A stretch of DNA of 64,000 bases, from NCBI GenBank assembly GCA_019426215.1, contig CM033391.1, positions 14,620,708 through 14,684,707 of the forward strand. The letters are read 5' to 3'. Made by a program: the position numbers and the translations under genes. The notes under the pieces were generated by a model. It saw nothing but the letters and a program-made list of their open reading frames with translations. It ran no database searches and was not told where the DNA came from. Shown here one piece after another: positions 19,927 to 31,967 of the stretch; positions within the stretch are counted from its first letter, which is position 1; each line of letters opens with the position of its first letter. Source of the DNA: Buddleja alternifolia (taxonomy: Eukaryota; Streptophyta; Magnoliopsida; Lamiales; Scrophulariaceae).

Positions 19927-21734
19927 TGAATCACACCGAGAATCGAATCCTATTAGGATTATGCTCTCAGATGCTATAGAGGATAGAATGATAGGGCATC
20001 TTTTTTGTAATAAATTTTTTTATTATTTATAATAAAATACATTATTTAGTTTTTACTTAAATCTTATCTGCATCTATAAGTAGTGTAAAACGTTTTGTCC
20101 ATGTTTTCAGTGCAATCCCTTTACTTCCTATGGGATAGGAAGATTGGCACTAGAGAGATTGATCTTGATTACTTAAACTCGTTCACAAGTAATATGAAGT
20201 CTTTAATGGACAAATAAATACTTAGAACACTTGTACAATCTTAGCTCTGACATGGGAGTGCCAGTCGAACACCATGTGATGGTGGGAGCTTAAGACTGTA
20301 GGCACATCAGTGGAACTGATATGCTCAAACACAAATCGCATCGGTTCTGTCACATAGGTTTTCACTCTGTGACTGTTAATGACAAAACTGAATATGCGTA
20401 ATAGGTATAAGTGAACCTTGACCTGAAGTATCAGGATGAACATGCACTTGTGACGTCAAGTCTTTTACTAGAGTAGTTAGACCCAGTTCACCCGTTGGTG
20501 GGATTGACCTCGAAATGCGGGTTGGTGGGCAAGTGGTGGTCTTAGCTGATATCTAATATTGGATTTGTTCTCTCATAAGTGAATGAGAAAGTACCCTATG
20601 TGACTATAGATAAATAGAGATCAAAATCTTTGACCAAAAAAGAAAAGATGATTGTGCGAGGCACTAAATCGATCTCAATGATCTCGTATTATTATAATTA
20701 TTACATATGGTCAAGTCCAGCGAGTTTTACATAACCATGACTCTCACTTGACTGGGGCACGTGAACAAAGGGTTTATACTTATACGGTATTTACTATTGG
20801 AAGGTTGTGGAATGATCCAATCATTCGTTTTTTGTTTGGGTTACAAAGTGGGCCATATGATTGGCTAGGTGTTACCCACTTCCTTTGGATTCCTCTTATT
20901 GCCAAACGAAACGAACCTAAAGAGTCGCGCCGAAGGATTGATGAAGAAAAATGAAAATGATTTTCTATTTTATTTTGGGAGATTTAATTTATTGGATAAA
21001 TTAAATAATTAATTAATTACTCATTGGATGAAATATTTAATTATAAAGATAAGATTAATTATTAATTAATTTTTTTACAAAAATAAATTAATGAATTAAT
21101 TTATCTAATTAATTTGGTTATTTGATTAATTAATTTATTTATTGGATATAATAGATTATTAATTAAATAGATAATAAATTAAAACAAAAGAAAATCCTGA
21201 GCCTAGATGGGGCGTCCATTTGGACGCCTGCTAGGGTAAGTTGGGCGTCCACTTGGATGCCTAACGAGGTCTCTTTTTGTTTGTTTGGTCAATAAGTCAA
21301 GTGATTATAAAAGGACTCCTGGACCTAAACAAGACATATAAAATTATAACTCACCTAGAAAAGAAAAGAAGAAAAAACTCCTCCCTCTCTCTATACACTC
21401 TAGCCGTCGGCCTCCATAGAGAAAAAGTGGGATTTTTCGTCTAATCAATCCGCGTGATAATTTAGAGGCAACGTACGTTCGTTGTTCGGATCAAGAATTC
21501 AAGAGAAGATCAAGGATTCGTGAAGATTGGATTGCACGTGTTCTTGAAGTCATCAAGTCAACATAGTTCAAATTTTTGAAGGAGGAATTGAGTCTCCAAC
21601 CACTCCGCTTCAACGGGTAAGTAATTATTCGTTTTTGCGATTAATTGATTCAAATATGTAAACAAAGAATTCACTTTGATTTTAAATTTTAAAACTTCTG
21701 TTGCGTTTTATTTGATTTTTTATGAAACCCAATA
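19927..21734 (+). repeat. 5' LTR of the copia element
   Basis: About 1.8 kb. The 3' half is colinear with 26902-27804, including GGGCGTCCATTTGGACGCC, the TTAATTAATT-rich stretch and CAGCCGTCGGCCTC-like leader. The 5' border TG at 19927 is inferred from alignment with the related solo LTR. The end is set by the primer binding site that follows. Two near-identical phrases GGGCGTCCAYTTGGAYGCC occur 36 bp apart within it. Confidence 0.75.
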
Positions 21735-21735
21735 G

Positions 21736-21746
21736 TGGTATCAGAG
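21736..21746 (+). other. Primer binding site (initiator tRNA-Met type)
   Basis: TGGTATCAGAG lies one base after the 5' LTR. This word is complementary to the 3' end of plant initiator tRNA-Met and is the usual minus-strand primer site of copia elements. It confirms the LTR end and the + orientation. Confidence 0.85.
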
Positions 21747-23840
21747 TCAATCTCTGATTTGCATATTTGTTCATGTTTATGTGATTTTTGATATGCATAT
21801 TATGTGTTTTTGAAGCATGCAATTATGTGCTCTTAAATCTACGTTTGTTTTATGATTTTTCGCTTAGATTTTGTTTTTTTATGTTTATTATAAATCAGGG
21901 TATTTTTATGATATAAGAAATAATCAAAAACCAAGGAAAAACGGGGCCCGAAGGCCTCGAGGTAGCAGCGCACCGCACGACGCCTGGCCTCGTGTCAATA
22001 CACGGCCGGCCACATTGCCCCACGGCCTGTAGGGTCGTGTCCGCTGAACTAGGTCTTGGATCCGGGTCTGAAAAATGGGTTGTGGAGTTTGGGTCAAAAT
22101 TGATATTTGGGTTTTGGGTGAATTCAATTATCCAGTTGGGTCAAAAGGATGATGACTCGGAATAATTCAAATTAAGCCCAATTGGAAAATTACTCAATTT
22201 TGATTTATTAATTAGTTTCGGCTTAATTTAATTAATTTCAAATGGGCCAATGGGTTGGTGATTTGGATTTAAATTAAAACTAGCCCAATAGAAATTAATA
22301 ACGCGAGCACCTTTTTCTAATTAATTAATTTTGGGCCCAATTAAATTAAATCCAAGTGGACCATGGTGACTTGGGTTTGATGAAATCAAGCCCAATAAGA
22401 TTAATTTGAATAAAATATTTAATTAGAATAATAAATTATTTTTCTTGAAGATTAATAATTAATTTATGAATTAAATATTATTAATTTTTCCTCAACTTGG
22501 AAATTACTTAAATATTTGAATAAGGAATATAAATTATTTTTCTTGGATGATAAATAATTAATTCTTTAATCAAATTAAAGTTTCTCCAATTGATGATGAC
22601 TTTAAATCATAATAAAATAGAATTCCATATTTTATGTATTCATTTTAGTAGGACTAATATTATTTTAATTAAAGGTAGATATACTTAATTTATAATTTTG
22701 TATATCTAAGTCATCTAGTAGGACTAGAATGATTGAAATAAAGAATATATAGAAGTTGGAAATTTTATAAAGGACTTTTTAGTTGGACAAAAAATTTAAA
22801 TAATTAACATAAGTGTTTTAATATTACGAGCATGTATTAAATGTTGCGAGCATGTATTAATTGATGCAAGCATGACTTATGTGATGGAGACACCGATCAT
22901 GGACTTAGGTTTTATTCAATTTATCTTTTATTTTTATGGGTTGTGAAGTCGAATTTAAGGCTATTTATTACTTTCTTAGAAATAATGTATAGTTGTTTTA
23001 AAGTATTGTAATAGAATAGTTCAAAATTGGTGGAGACAAAAAGCCCATGAAGATTAGATAGATTTTCGTTTTTACCTTTTTGTGATGGCCCATTGGCTCG
23101 GGCCCTCTAGTAAAAGTCCATGATCGAGTGTGGTGGATTTAATTATTTAATTCTATGAATATTTATATTGATAGGCAGGATTATTAGCAGTATATATTAT
23201 GCATGTTCAATATATGTTAATTGCGCTATATAAATTGATTAATGTGCAAAGTGAAACCAAACTTTTGACAATTTAAATTCTCTCAAATAAATAATACCGA
23301 GTTAGTAAAGGATGTGTGACATCCTAGCCCTCCACTAAACTTATTAAAATTAAAATTACTACAAATGTGTAATGCTTCCCAGTTATGGGGGTTATGCACT
23401 TGGAAATAATTTAAAATTTTATTAAGTGCATGAAATGCCTTAATCGAAACATATTTCACCCCAGAAACCGGTTAGGTTGCAAGGTGAAATTCAAATGTTA
23501 GATTAAAGGAGTTAGTGGGAATGAACTCGGGTAGTTAACGAGCTTAGAAATCGGTTAGGTTACGGCTCGGTGAACTATGGGGAAAGGTATTGAAACATTT
23601 ATTGGATAAACTGATGATAAACATCACTTCAAATAATTAATGGATCAAATATCGGTTCGGTTGCAACCCACCTAATTAATTGAGGACCTCAATACCCGCT
23701 GTGGAATCGATGCCAATGATGATTCCCGATTTTCACATGGGAGTGTTGGGATTCGATAAATGCAGTGGGAGCCAAGATAAAATTTAAGTCCTTAATTTTT
23801 CTTGGTTAAGTCAAATACAATAATTTAACTAATCTGGTGT
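21747..23840 (+). other. Non-coding leader of the copia element
   Basis: About 2.1 kb between primer site and gag without a credible ORF. It includes a short GC-rich block (about 21940-22060, CGGCCGGCCACATTGCCCC) in otherwise very AT-rich sequence. AAYCGGTTAGGTT phrases are repeated at 23465, 23550 and 23650. Such a long leader is unusual for copia elements and may include an older insertion that I could not delimit. Confidence 0.5.
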
Positions 23841-23847
23841 ATTTCTG

Positions 23848-26800
23848 CAATTATTTTCTCGTTTATCTCTCTCAAATATGACAAACCCACTTTCAATTCT
23901 ACTAGAAAAGAACACCCTTACTTGACCCAATTATGTGGACTGGCTTAGAAATTTGAGGATTGTCCTCAATATGGAATCTTTGGGATATATCTTGGAGGCT
24001 GATATCCTGGCGGCTCCAACTAGAACATGTGCTAGTGAGGAAGAGGTCCAAGCCCATGAAAAATGGGTCAAGGATGACGTCCGGGTGAGAGGATACATGC
24101 TGGGATCTATGACCAATGAACTTCAAAGGTCACATGATAAAATGGCCACTGCAAGAGCTATCCTAGCTCACTTGGTAGAGCTCTATGGTGAGCATAGTCG
24201 AACTGCACGATATGAGATATCAAAAGAGCTCTTCGGAGCCAAGATGAAAGAAAGTGAGAAGGTTTGTGACATGTCCTCAAAATGATATCGAGGATTGAGA
24301 AATTAGAAGCTCTCGACTTCACCATAAACCCACCCTTCAAACTGACTTAATCTTGAAGTCTCTTCCTGATTTCTTCTCCCAATTTGTGGTTAACTTTAAT
24401 TGTAATGAGATAGAGTGCAATTTAGCTAGGCTAATGAACAAGTTGTTACTGCACAATTTCAAATGAAACCAAAGGGAAAGGAAACTGCCTTGGTCATCTC
24501 TTCTGGATCTAAAAAGTCTAAGTCGAAGAAGAAGAAGAACAAGAAACAGGCTGGCGAGCTAGGAGCAAAAGGGTGTGTTCAAAAGGTTAAGGGAAAGGCT
24601 CAAGGGTTTTATAAGAGCAAAGGGCCTAAGAAAACGGATAGATGTCTCAAGTACGGTGAACTTGGCCACTGGAAGAGGAATTGTCCCAAATTAAGCAAAG
24701 ACGCAAAAGGTATGGAACTCTTTGTTTTTGAAACTAATTGTTCTATGACCGTTTTTTCTACTTCATGAATTCTGGACTTAGGGTCAAGTGCCCATGTATG
24801 TTGTTTGGATCAGGATCTGCAGAGAAGTAGAAAGTTGGGCTGAGAAGAAGTGATGATCAAAGTAGGCAGTGGGGAAAGCGTCCCAGCTAGTAGGATTGGA
24901 TTTACTTCTTTGGTTTTGAATTGTGGACATTTATTATTTTTAAATGATGTTTTAGTTTTGGTCAAGGGGCTTAAGAACATTGTTTCCATTCCTATATTAG
25001 TTCAGATTGGTTATACATTCCATTTTTCTAAATTGAATTGTGACATTTATTATGGAAATAAAATAGTTTGCAATGTATCTTTAGTTCATGGTTTGTATTA
25101 TTTAAATGTCCTTAATTCACTTGATGTGAATGTTGTAACTCATAAATGTGGTAGGTAAGAAGCTAACTTAAGACTCAAGCGGCATCTTAGACTAGGTCAT
25201 GCTGGAGAGCACAAGATCCACAAAATGGAAAAAAATGGGCTTTTAAGCTCACTAGGCCGGATCCCTATCCGACTCTTAGGCAAGATGGCTAGATCTCCCT
25301 TCACTGGGACTTTGAAAGATCTACTCAAGTCTTAGGATTAGTGCATACCGACGTTTGCGGACTATTTGGAGAAATGGCTCGTGGGGGTTTCCACTACTTC
25401 ATCACTTTCACAGACGATCATCCAAGATATGGTCTAGTGTATCTGATGAAGCAAAAGTCTGAATCCTTTGAAAGGTTTAAAGAATTCAAAGCTTTAGTAG
25501 AGAATCAAACTGGGCAAAATATAAAAATTCTACGATCAGATCGTGTAGGAGAATATATGAGCGCCGAGTATGATGAATTCCTTCGAGAACAAGGAATAAT
25601 ATTACAACTAACACCACCAGTGACTCCTCAACCAAATGCAGTAGCCGAGCGTAGGAACCGAACACTGTTGGACATGGTTTGTTCCATGCTTAATTACACT
25701 AATTTACCCATTTCGTTGTGGGGACATGCGCTCCTTACTGCTGCTTATATATTGAACAGATGTCCCTCCAAATTCATTCCTAAAACTCCGCATGAGATGT
25801 CGAATAATAGGAAACCAAGTCTTAACCACAATAAGATTTGGGGATGTCCCGCTTATGTCAAGAAGTCTAAAGTGGAGAAATTGGAGACAAGATCCCTCAT
25901 GGGACGTTTCATTGGTTATCCTGAAGATTCCATGGGATTCTTCTTTTAACTACATGATGATCAAAGAATCATTGTGGCCCTACAAGCCCACTTCCTTGAA
26001 AATGAATTCATCTTGGAAGGGGGCGCAAAGGTAGAAAGATTGTTCTAGAAGAACAAAATGAAACTCCCTATGAGACATCTGTCTAAGAACCAAAGCCTGA
26101 CCCAATAGTAGCACAACCACCGTATAGATCTGGTAGAATAGCACATGAACCTAAGAGGTATGGGTATCTATTGCAGGGGGAGCCAGAGCATCACATTGTA
26201 GTACAAGAAAGTCATGAAGATGATCCTTGTACCTATGATCAAGCGATGGTGGATGTCGATGCTTGAAGATGGCGAGAAGAAATGGAAATAGAGATGGACT
26301 CTATGCAATCGAACCAAGTCTGGACTTTGGTAGATCGTCCTGAAGGTATCAAACCTATAGGATGTAAGTGGATCTACAAAAGAAAGACAGGTAGTGATGG
26401 CAAGGTTGACACCTTTAAAGCCAGACTCGTAGCAAAAGGCTATAGTTAAAGAGAAGGAATTGACTATCAAGCAACCTTTTCGCTCGTGGCCATGATAAAG
26501 TCTATCTGAATACTGTTATCCATAGCTGTATACTTAGATTATGAGATATGGCAGATGGATGTCAAAACAGCTTTTCTAAACGGATGGACAATTCTAAGAA
26601 AGGGTTTCTTCCCATGAGGCATGGAGTACACTTATCCAAATCTATGTGTCCGTAAATTGAGGAAAATAGAGAGGAGATGAGCAATGTACCTTACGCTTCT
26701 GCAGTTGGTAGCCTAATGTATGCAATGTTGTGTACAAGACCTGACATTGCCTATGCTGTAAGCGTGGTGTGTCGATTTCAGGCAAATCGGGAAAAGAACA

Positions 26801-26900
26801 CTGGATAGCTGTGAAAAATATCCTAAAGTATCTAAAAAGAACTATGGATATGATTCTCATCTATGGAGGTGGAGATCTGAAGATGGAAGGTTACACTGAC
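23848..26900 (+). pseudogene. Copia gag-pol polyprotein, degenerate
   Basis: Remnants in order: gag (NYVDWLRNLRIVLNMESLGY, about 23930-24280), a zinc knuckle at about 24640-24690 reading CLKYGELGHWKRNC in which the second Cys is Tyr, and a protease motif LDLGSSAH (about 24774) where family members have D-S-G. Next come a pre-integrase HLRLGHAGEHK stretch and an integrase core at 25341-25949 with MHTDVCG, RSDRVGEY (normally RGGEY) and AVAERRNRT supplying D, D and E. RT begins (KWIYKRKTGSDGKV, MDVKTAFLNG), then most of the palm, including YVDD, is deleted. The end of pol reads SAVGSLMYAMLCTRPDIAYA and YGGGDLKMEGYTDS before the break into the 3' LTR. Many stops and frame changes. Confidence 0.88.
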
Positions 26901-26901
26901 T

Positions 26902-27804
26902 CATTTTTCGTTTGGGCTACGAAGTGGGCCACGTGACTGGCTAGGTGTTACCCACTTCCTTTGGATTCCTCTCGTTGTCAAATGAAACGAACCTAAAGAG
27001 TCGCACTAAAGGATTGATAAAGAAATATGAAAAGGATTTTCTATTTTATTCTGGGAGATTTAATTTATTGGATAAATTAAATAATTAATTAATTACTCAT
27101 TGGATGAAATAATTAATTATAAAGATAAAACTAATTATTAATTAATTTCTTATGGAAATAAATTAATGAATTAATTTGGTTATTTGATTAATTAATTTAT
27201 TTATTGGATAAAAGATTATTAATTAAATAAATAATTAATTAAAACAAAAGGAAATCACGGGCCTAGATGGGGCGTCCATTTGGACGCCTGCTAGGGTAAG
27301 TTGGGCGTCCACTTGGATGCCCTGTGGACGCCAACAAGATCTCTTTTTGTTTGTCTTGGTCAATAAGTCAAGTGATTATAAAAAGATTTCTTGACCTAAA
27401 CAAGACATATGAAATTATAACTTTCCTAGAAAAGAAAAGAAGAAAAAATTCCTCCCTCTCTCTCTATACACTCCAGCCGTCGGCCTCATAGAGAAAAAAT
27501 GGGATTTTCCGTCTAATCAATCCACGTGATAATTTAGAGGCAACGTACGCTTGTTGTTCGGATCAAGAATTCAAGAGAAGATCAAGGATTCGTGAAGATT
27601 GGATTGCATGTGTTCTTGAAGTCATCAAGTCAACATAGTTCGGATTTTTGAAGGAGGAATTGAGTCTCCAACTACTTCACTTCAACGGGTAAGTAATTAT
27701 TCATTTTCGCGATTAATTGATTCAACTATGCAAACAGAGAATTCACTTTGGGTTTAAATTTTAAAACTTCCGCTGTGTTTATTTTATTTTTGCGAAACCC
27801 AACA
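26902..27804 (+). repeat. 3' LTR of the copia element, 5'-truncated
   Basis: It starts abruptly inside the LTR (TTTTTCGTTTGGGCTACGAAG, homologous to about 20827), directly after the RNase H codons YTDS. The polypurine tract and about 900 bp of LTR are therefore missing. The end AAACCCAACA at 27804 matches the 5' LTR end. It is colinear with 20827-21734 with many scattered differences, consistent with an old insertion. Confidence 0.82.
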
Positions 27805-29448
27805 AATCTGGGGTTTTCATGATATTATAATTATACAATAAGAATTAATTAGTTAAGAGAGTAATCGAATTACCTCTTGATGACAAAAGTTCAATTAGTC
27901 AGCAGCAGCCCCAGACTCCTGCCTCTAGATAATCACGCGGAATAAAATTCTCTGAGAAAGCTCTGATCTCCCCCCCGGCAACAATGGCGGCGGTGGCTAG
28001 TTGGAGAGAGAGGGAGGGAATTTGGTCTTTTCTATTGCTCTAGGTTTTTTTGGCTCAAAGTCAAATTCTGAATTATGAATTTTTGTAGAGTTCTGACACT
28101 GACTAACTACTTATATCAGATATGCAGAACCCCTAGGTCTAATAAGAGGGGGGCAACCGCTAGGCCTTATAGGGATGGGCTTCCGGGATTTGTTCCATCT
28201 TAGCCCAGGTGTAATTAATTAAATCCAAGTTCAGTTTAATTGACAATTAATTAATTATTTTAATCCAATTAAAATTAATCTAACTAATTTAATTCAACTT
28301 ATAAATTAATTTTTAATTAATTTAACGAATTAATATGATTTAATAAATTTATTAATCCAATTAAATATCTTTAATTTAATCATGCCATCCATTTTGTTAG
28401 TCAATCACATCTAATGTGATTTTACCAAAATACCTGTAGCATGGAAAATATTCCTTTTCTTCAATAGCGCGACTCTCTAGGCTCGATTCAATTGGCAATG
28501 GGAGGATTCCAAAGGATAAGGTTGTCACCTAGCCAGGATTGTGAAACCAAATCATAACCCAATTGAATACGAGATAAACATGTCATCACGAACCTTGGTT
28601 ACGACATATGCGTATAAACTCTTCACCAACATGACCCGATCAAGTAAGAGCCATGGTACGTCAAACTCATAAAACTTGATGCTGTACTCGGTAATCCTAA
28701 TAATGTGAAATTACCAAACTACCATTAGTGACCATCACTAGTTAGTTTATTTGCTTTGGCCAAAGACTTTGTAATTTCTATTACTTATGATCGTACAGGT
28801 CACATACTCATTTACTGTCGAGAAGGTGAATCTCATATTGGCAGTTATCTTATAATGTCGAATGCACCATGTGGATCGTACTTCGAGGTTGACCCCACCT
28901 ATCAGGTGATACTGGTCTAACTATTTTGATAACATATCCAATACTACAAACACATTGTAAACAACGCCTCAGGTCTAAAGTCCACACACACTATCGCAAT
29001 CTTAATCCCAATCATTGATTGTCAAAGAGTAAATACCCATGTGATTGGATTAATGCGAGTCGAGTTCAAACATGTTAATTCCATTAACCATATTCATGAC
29101 ACCAGCTCCCACTATTTAATCAGTGTTCGAATGGTACTTCCTTGTCAAAACAGGTGTCATACGAGTTGAATGTTAATGCCCAATTAAAATTTCTTAACTC
29201 GCAAACTCCCTTTTAAGAGATTAAGTGCTTGACTCTTCCAATGCCTCCTCTCAACCATAAGAGGTGGAAAGTCTATCTTCAAATCTCATGGACTTATTTG
29301 TTCAATACATTCAAATGCCATTAGATTTATATTAACAAAATCAGAACCTTTATTCTACAAATAGAAACAATAAATAGTTTGTACAAATAACTTATTTGAG
29401 CCCTACTCAATCTAATTCCTAATAGGAATTGAGGGCATACACCTAACA

Positions 29449-29900
29449 GTGTAACCTTTGTCACGATGGAACCTACAACACTTATTTTATTTTAGATGGC
29501 TGGGTTTATCTTTCATCTTCTTAGGCCATTGGACACTGCCTTGCTGCTCAGCGATAGCCAGAACTTGCTCCTGCGGGAGTATAAGGGGGGTGTATTTATG
29601 GAATCCCAAAGGAGGCATGTGTTTGCGCTCCTTAGACTCTGGTATCTTATCATCCTCTCTAGATTTTCTCTTATTGCCACCGCCTTCTTGCTTTGTCGAT
29701 CCTACTGCCTCTTTGGTTATTATATATTTTTCAACTCTAGCCAATAGCTCCTCCATAGTCAATGGCGGCTTCCCAGCTACAGACTCTTTGAACCTACTTT
29801 TGCGTAAGTTCCTCTGCATTATTCCTCATAAAAATTCATGGTTATCGTGTTGTACCTCAGACACCGCTGTGGAGAATAACTGGTGGTCCCAAGTGGCATA
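29449..29900 (-). pseudogene. Ty3/gypsy gag fragment, central part
   Basis: Read on -, it has TMEELLARVEKYIITKEAV, then a charged K/R/E stretch, then HKYTPLILPQEQVLAIAEQQ and WPKKMKDKPSHLK. After a stop comes the knuckle start KCCRFHRDKG. These are typical plant Ty3/gypsy gag motifs. The frame continues at 19890 (HTTEEC..) once the nested solo LTR is skipped, so both pieces are one gag. On the other side it stops at the SIRE-like LTR near 29894. Confidence 0.8.
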
Positions 29901-31373
29901 CGAAAGGGTCTAGAAAGGGGGAGGGGTTGAATAAACCCTGAAGTCTTTTTCGACTTTAAAAATTTTGTATCACTTTTTAAGATTTTGAATGCTTAGTAAG
30001 CAAATATCTAGGTGAGACACTAAAGATAAGATAACTTAGACTTAGTGATTTAAGCAGTTACCAAAGTAGGGTAATGCTTCAATCGCTTAATTAGGGTTAG
30101 CACAACGAAAATAATTTTAAGCTTAGCGTTCTCTTTAACTAAATAGTCACTTAACCATTTTTAAAGCCTTTTTCAAGATATAATGTAAATAGTAAAGAAA
30201 AGCAATAAACAATTAATAACACAAGATATGTAAGGTTCACTGGGTGATGTAATCCCTGCTACGTCCTTCTTCTCCTTTACACTCGGAGGAATTCCACTAA
30301 GTTGATTTTCGAAGGATCACACAGAGGTTTCTACAAAATAGAGAAAAGGGAAGACGATCTTGAGCTCCTTGATCACACAGACTTCAGCTCCAATGAAGAC
30401 CTTCTTCAACAAGCTTCTCTCATACAGAAATGCTGCTAGATCAACAACTTTCTTACTCAGATGAAAGAGGTTGAGGGTTTTTGTCACGGGTTTGTTTGAT
30501 TTTAGAAAGTTCAAACAACTTGGGATATCTCAATAAGAGTGTAAGGTTCTTCTATGAAAATGTTTGAGATATCGGTGACTGTCTTTGGAATGTATATGAA
30601 AAGCTTGAAGGATTTTGACTATGGAGTTTATAAGCTTTTCTCAAGAATATTTTCAGCAAAGTTTTGACCTTTTCTTGTGCATGAACGTGTGTTTTTATGG
30701 TTTGGTAAAGGGTACTATTTATAGGGGTTTCTTGGGATTTGTCCGTTAGACACATGCAGATGCTTGTCTCTCACACAACGCGTAAATAGTCCATTTTCTG
30801 ATATTCCTGAATTTCTGCTGTCTCCGATTGGACATGAGCAAACTTTGAACTCTAAATCCTAACAGTCCAGTCAAAAGATATCTTTTCCACAAGTCATAAT
30901 GCCTTATCACATTTAATGCACTTATCAGACATTTAATACGTTTTGAATTTATTTTCCGTTGGAAATAAATATTCGTTGATGATTGCATTTAAGTCCTTCA
31001 TGACTTGAGAATTTATTTTAGGTAAATCTGATCCTTGATCGCTTGAGTAATTTGAACGCTTGATTCAATATTCCTGAAACAGTCCTTTAGTGTTTGATAG
31101 ACGCTTAAGATAAATCTTCATCTTCACTTGACTTCAGACGCTGGTCTTCAACTTCATCTCTGACAGACTCACCTAGAATTCTATTAGCGACTCGATATCT
31201 AATACTTAGTCTAAAATCTACAAAGATAAAAATTACAAGCCTAACAAAAAACAATAAACTTTCAAACGCTTATACAAATGTTTTATGAAAGCATAAACTT
31301 ACATTCTTTTGGGGTCTAACATAAAATCCTATTCTTGTCATCATCAAAACATCTAACACGAAATTTCCTAACA
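29894..31373 (-). repeat. SIRE/Maximus-like copia LTR (3' LTR on the minus strand)
   Basis: On - it begins TGTTAGGAAATTTCGTG at 31373, directly after a polypurine tract. It ends near ..CGTATGCCA (plus-strand TGGCATACG at 29894) after the ATTCAACCCCTCCCCC phrase typical of LTR ends in this lineage. Length is about 1.5 kb, with no coding content. The matching 5' LTR is not in the window, so the lineage assignment rests on the ends and polypurine tract only. Confidence 0.55.
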
Positions 31374-31389
31374 ACTTCCCCTTTTTTGA
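31374..31389 (-). other. Polypurine tract
   Basis: On - it reads CATCAAAAAAGGGGAAGT, immediately before the LTR start TGTTAGG. Such a purine run next to an LTR is the plus-strand primer of reverse transcription and fixes the orientation. Confidence 0.7.
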
Positions 31390-31643
31390 TGATATCAAGA
31401 CCTTAACTCTTAACCCTTTTATAGTTCAACAATTTAAAGAAAAGCCAAAAGATATAAGTTAGCGCTAGAAAGTTAGTTGAGTTAGCTAATATTAGATTAG
31501 CTTCAACAAGATGTTTCAGTGTTTAATCATTCATTCATATAGAAATTGAAGCATTACATGATTACACTGAAAAAAATATCAAAAACAAACATAAAGCAAC
31601 AAAAGATAAAAGAAATACAAAACAGGATAAGTGATCATCTTCT

Positions 31644-31940
31644 CTAACGCTTTTTGGACGTCTCTTCTTGGAAGATCTCATTCGCTAGATCAAGAAGGAC
31701 TCTGTCAATTTCTATCATTGTTGTATGATAGACCTCATTGTAGTCTTCACGTTTTTCTTTAGCGCTTTGATTGAGCTCTAACAACCTTTCCACCCAATCT
31801 CTTGGAGGAATTCCAAGCGTCCGGATAAGATCATGGTATAGATCTTGGACTTGATCATTGAAAGGTTTCCAGTTAAGAGGTCTCCGCAAGGGTTCAACAT
31901 AAGGATAAAAACTCATGCCTTCTAAAAATTCAACATCCAC
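31644..31940 (-). CDS. Unknown ORF upstream of the SIRE-like polypurine tract, 98 aa
   Basis: The open frame encodes a charged, helical-looking protein (for example LLELNQSAKEKREDYNEVYH) with no recognised domain. Its position, about 250 bp before the polypurine tract on the same strand, is where SIRE-type elements carry an extra non-pol ORF. It may be a remnant of such a gene. Similarity to known proteins could not be checked. Confidence 0.35.
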   Translation of the reverse strand: MDVEFLEGMSFYPYVEPLRRPLNWKPFNDQVQDLYHDLIRTLGIPPRDWVERLLELNQSAKEKREDYNEVYHTTMIEIDRVLLDLANEIFQEETSKKR

Positions 31941-31967
31941 ATCAGGAAGCCTATGAAGGTGTTATGT

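Larger units (their letters stand above)
19927..27804 (+). mobile_element. Decayed Ty1/copia retrotransposon
   Basis: The layout is 5' LTR (19927-21734), primer binding site, long AT-rich leader, gag-protease-integrase-RT remnants and a truncated 3' LTR ending ..AAACCCAACA at 27804. The order protease, integrase, RT is that of copia. Flanking bases at the two ends (GATC and AATC) suggest a decayed TSD. It sits inside the minus-strand solo LTR. Many stops, a missing RT core and loss of the end of RNase H together with the start of the 3' LTR make it inactive. Confidence 0.82.
19891..29448 (-). mobile_element. Solo LTR (minus strand), split by the copia element, inside the gypsy gag
   Basis: The right end is TGTTAGGTGTATGCCC read on - from 29448. 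The left end begins TGTTGTGATTCG at 19891, which on - ends in ..CACAACA. The flanks are GTGTG (19886-19890) and GTGTA (29449-29453), a 5-bp TSD with one mismatch, and they join two parts of one gag frame. The LTR body is 19891-19926 plus 27805-29448, about 1.7 kb; the rest is the inserted copia element. Its sequence is a relative of the copia LTR itself: TCCTATTAGG lies at the same offset of 21 bases, and GAGTCGCG and TGGCTAGGTG blocks are shared. No internal region remains, hence solo LTR. Confidence 0.65.

Noticed and set aside
20222..20954. Short frames on both strands
   Set aside because: They lie in the copia 5' LTR and have no protein similarity that I recognise.
29458..29913. Plus-strand 151-codon frame
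   Set aside because: It is antisense of the gypsy gag, whose motifs are clear on the minus strand.
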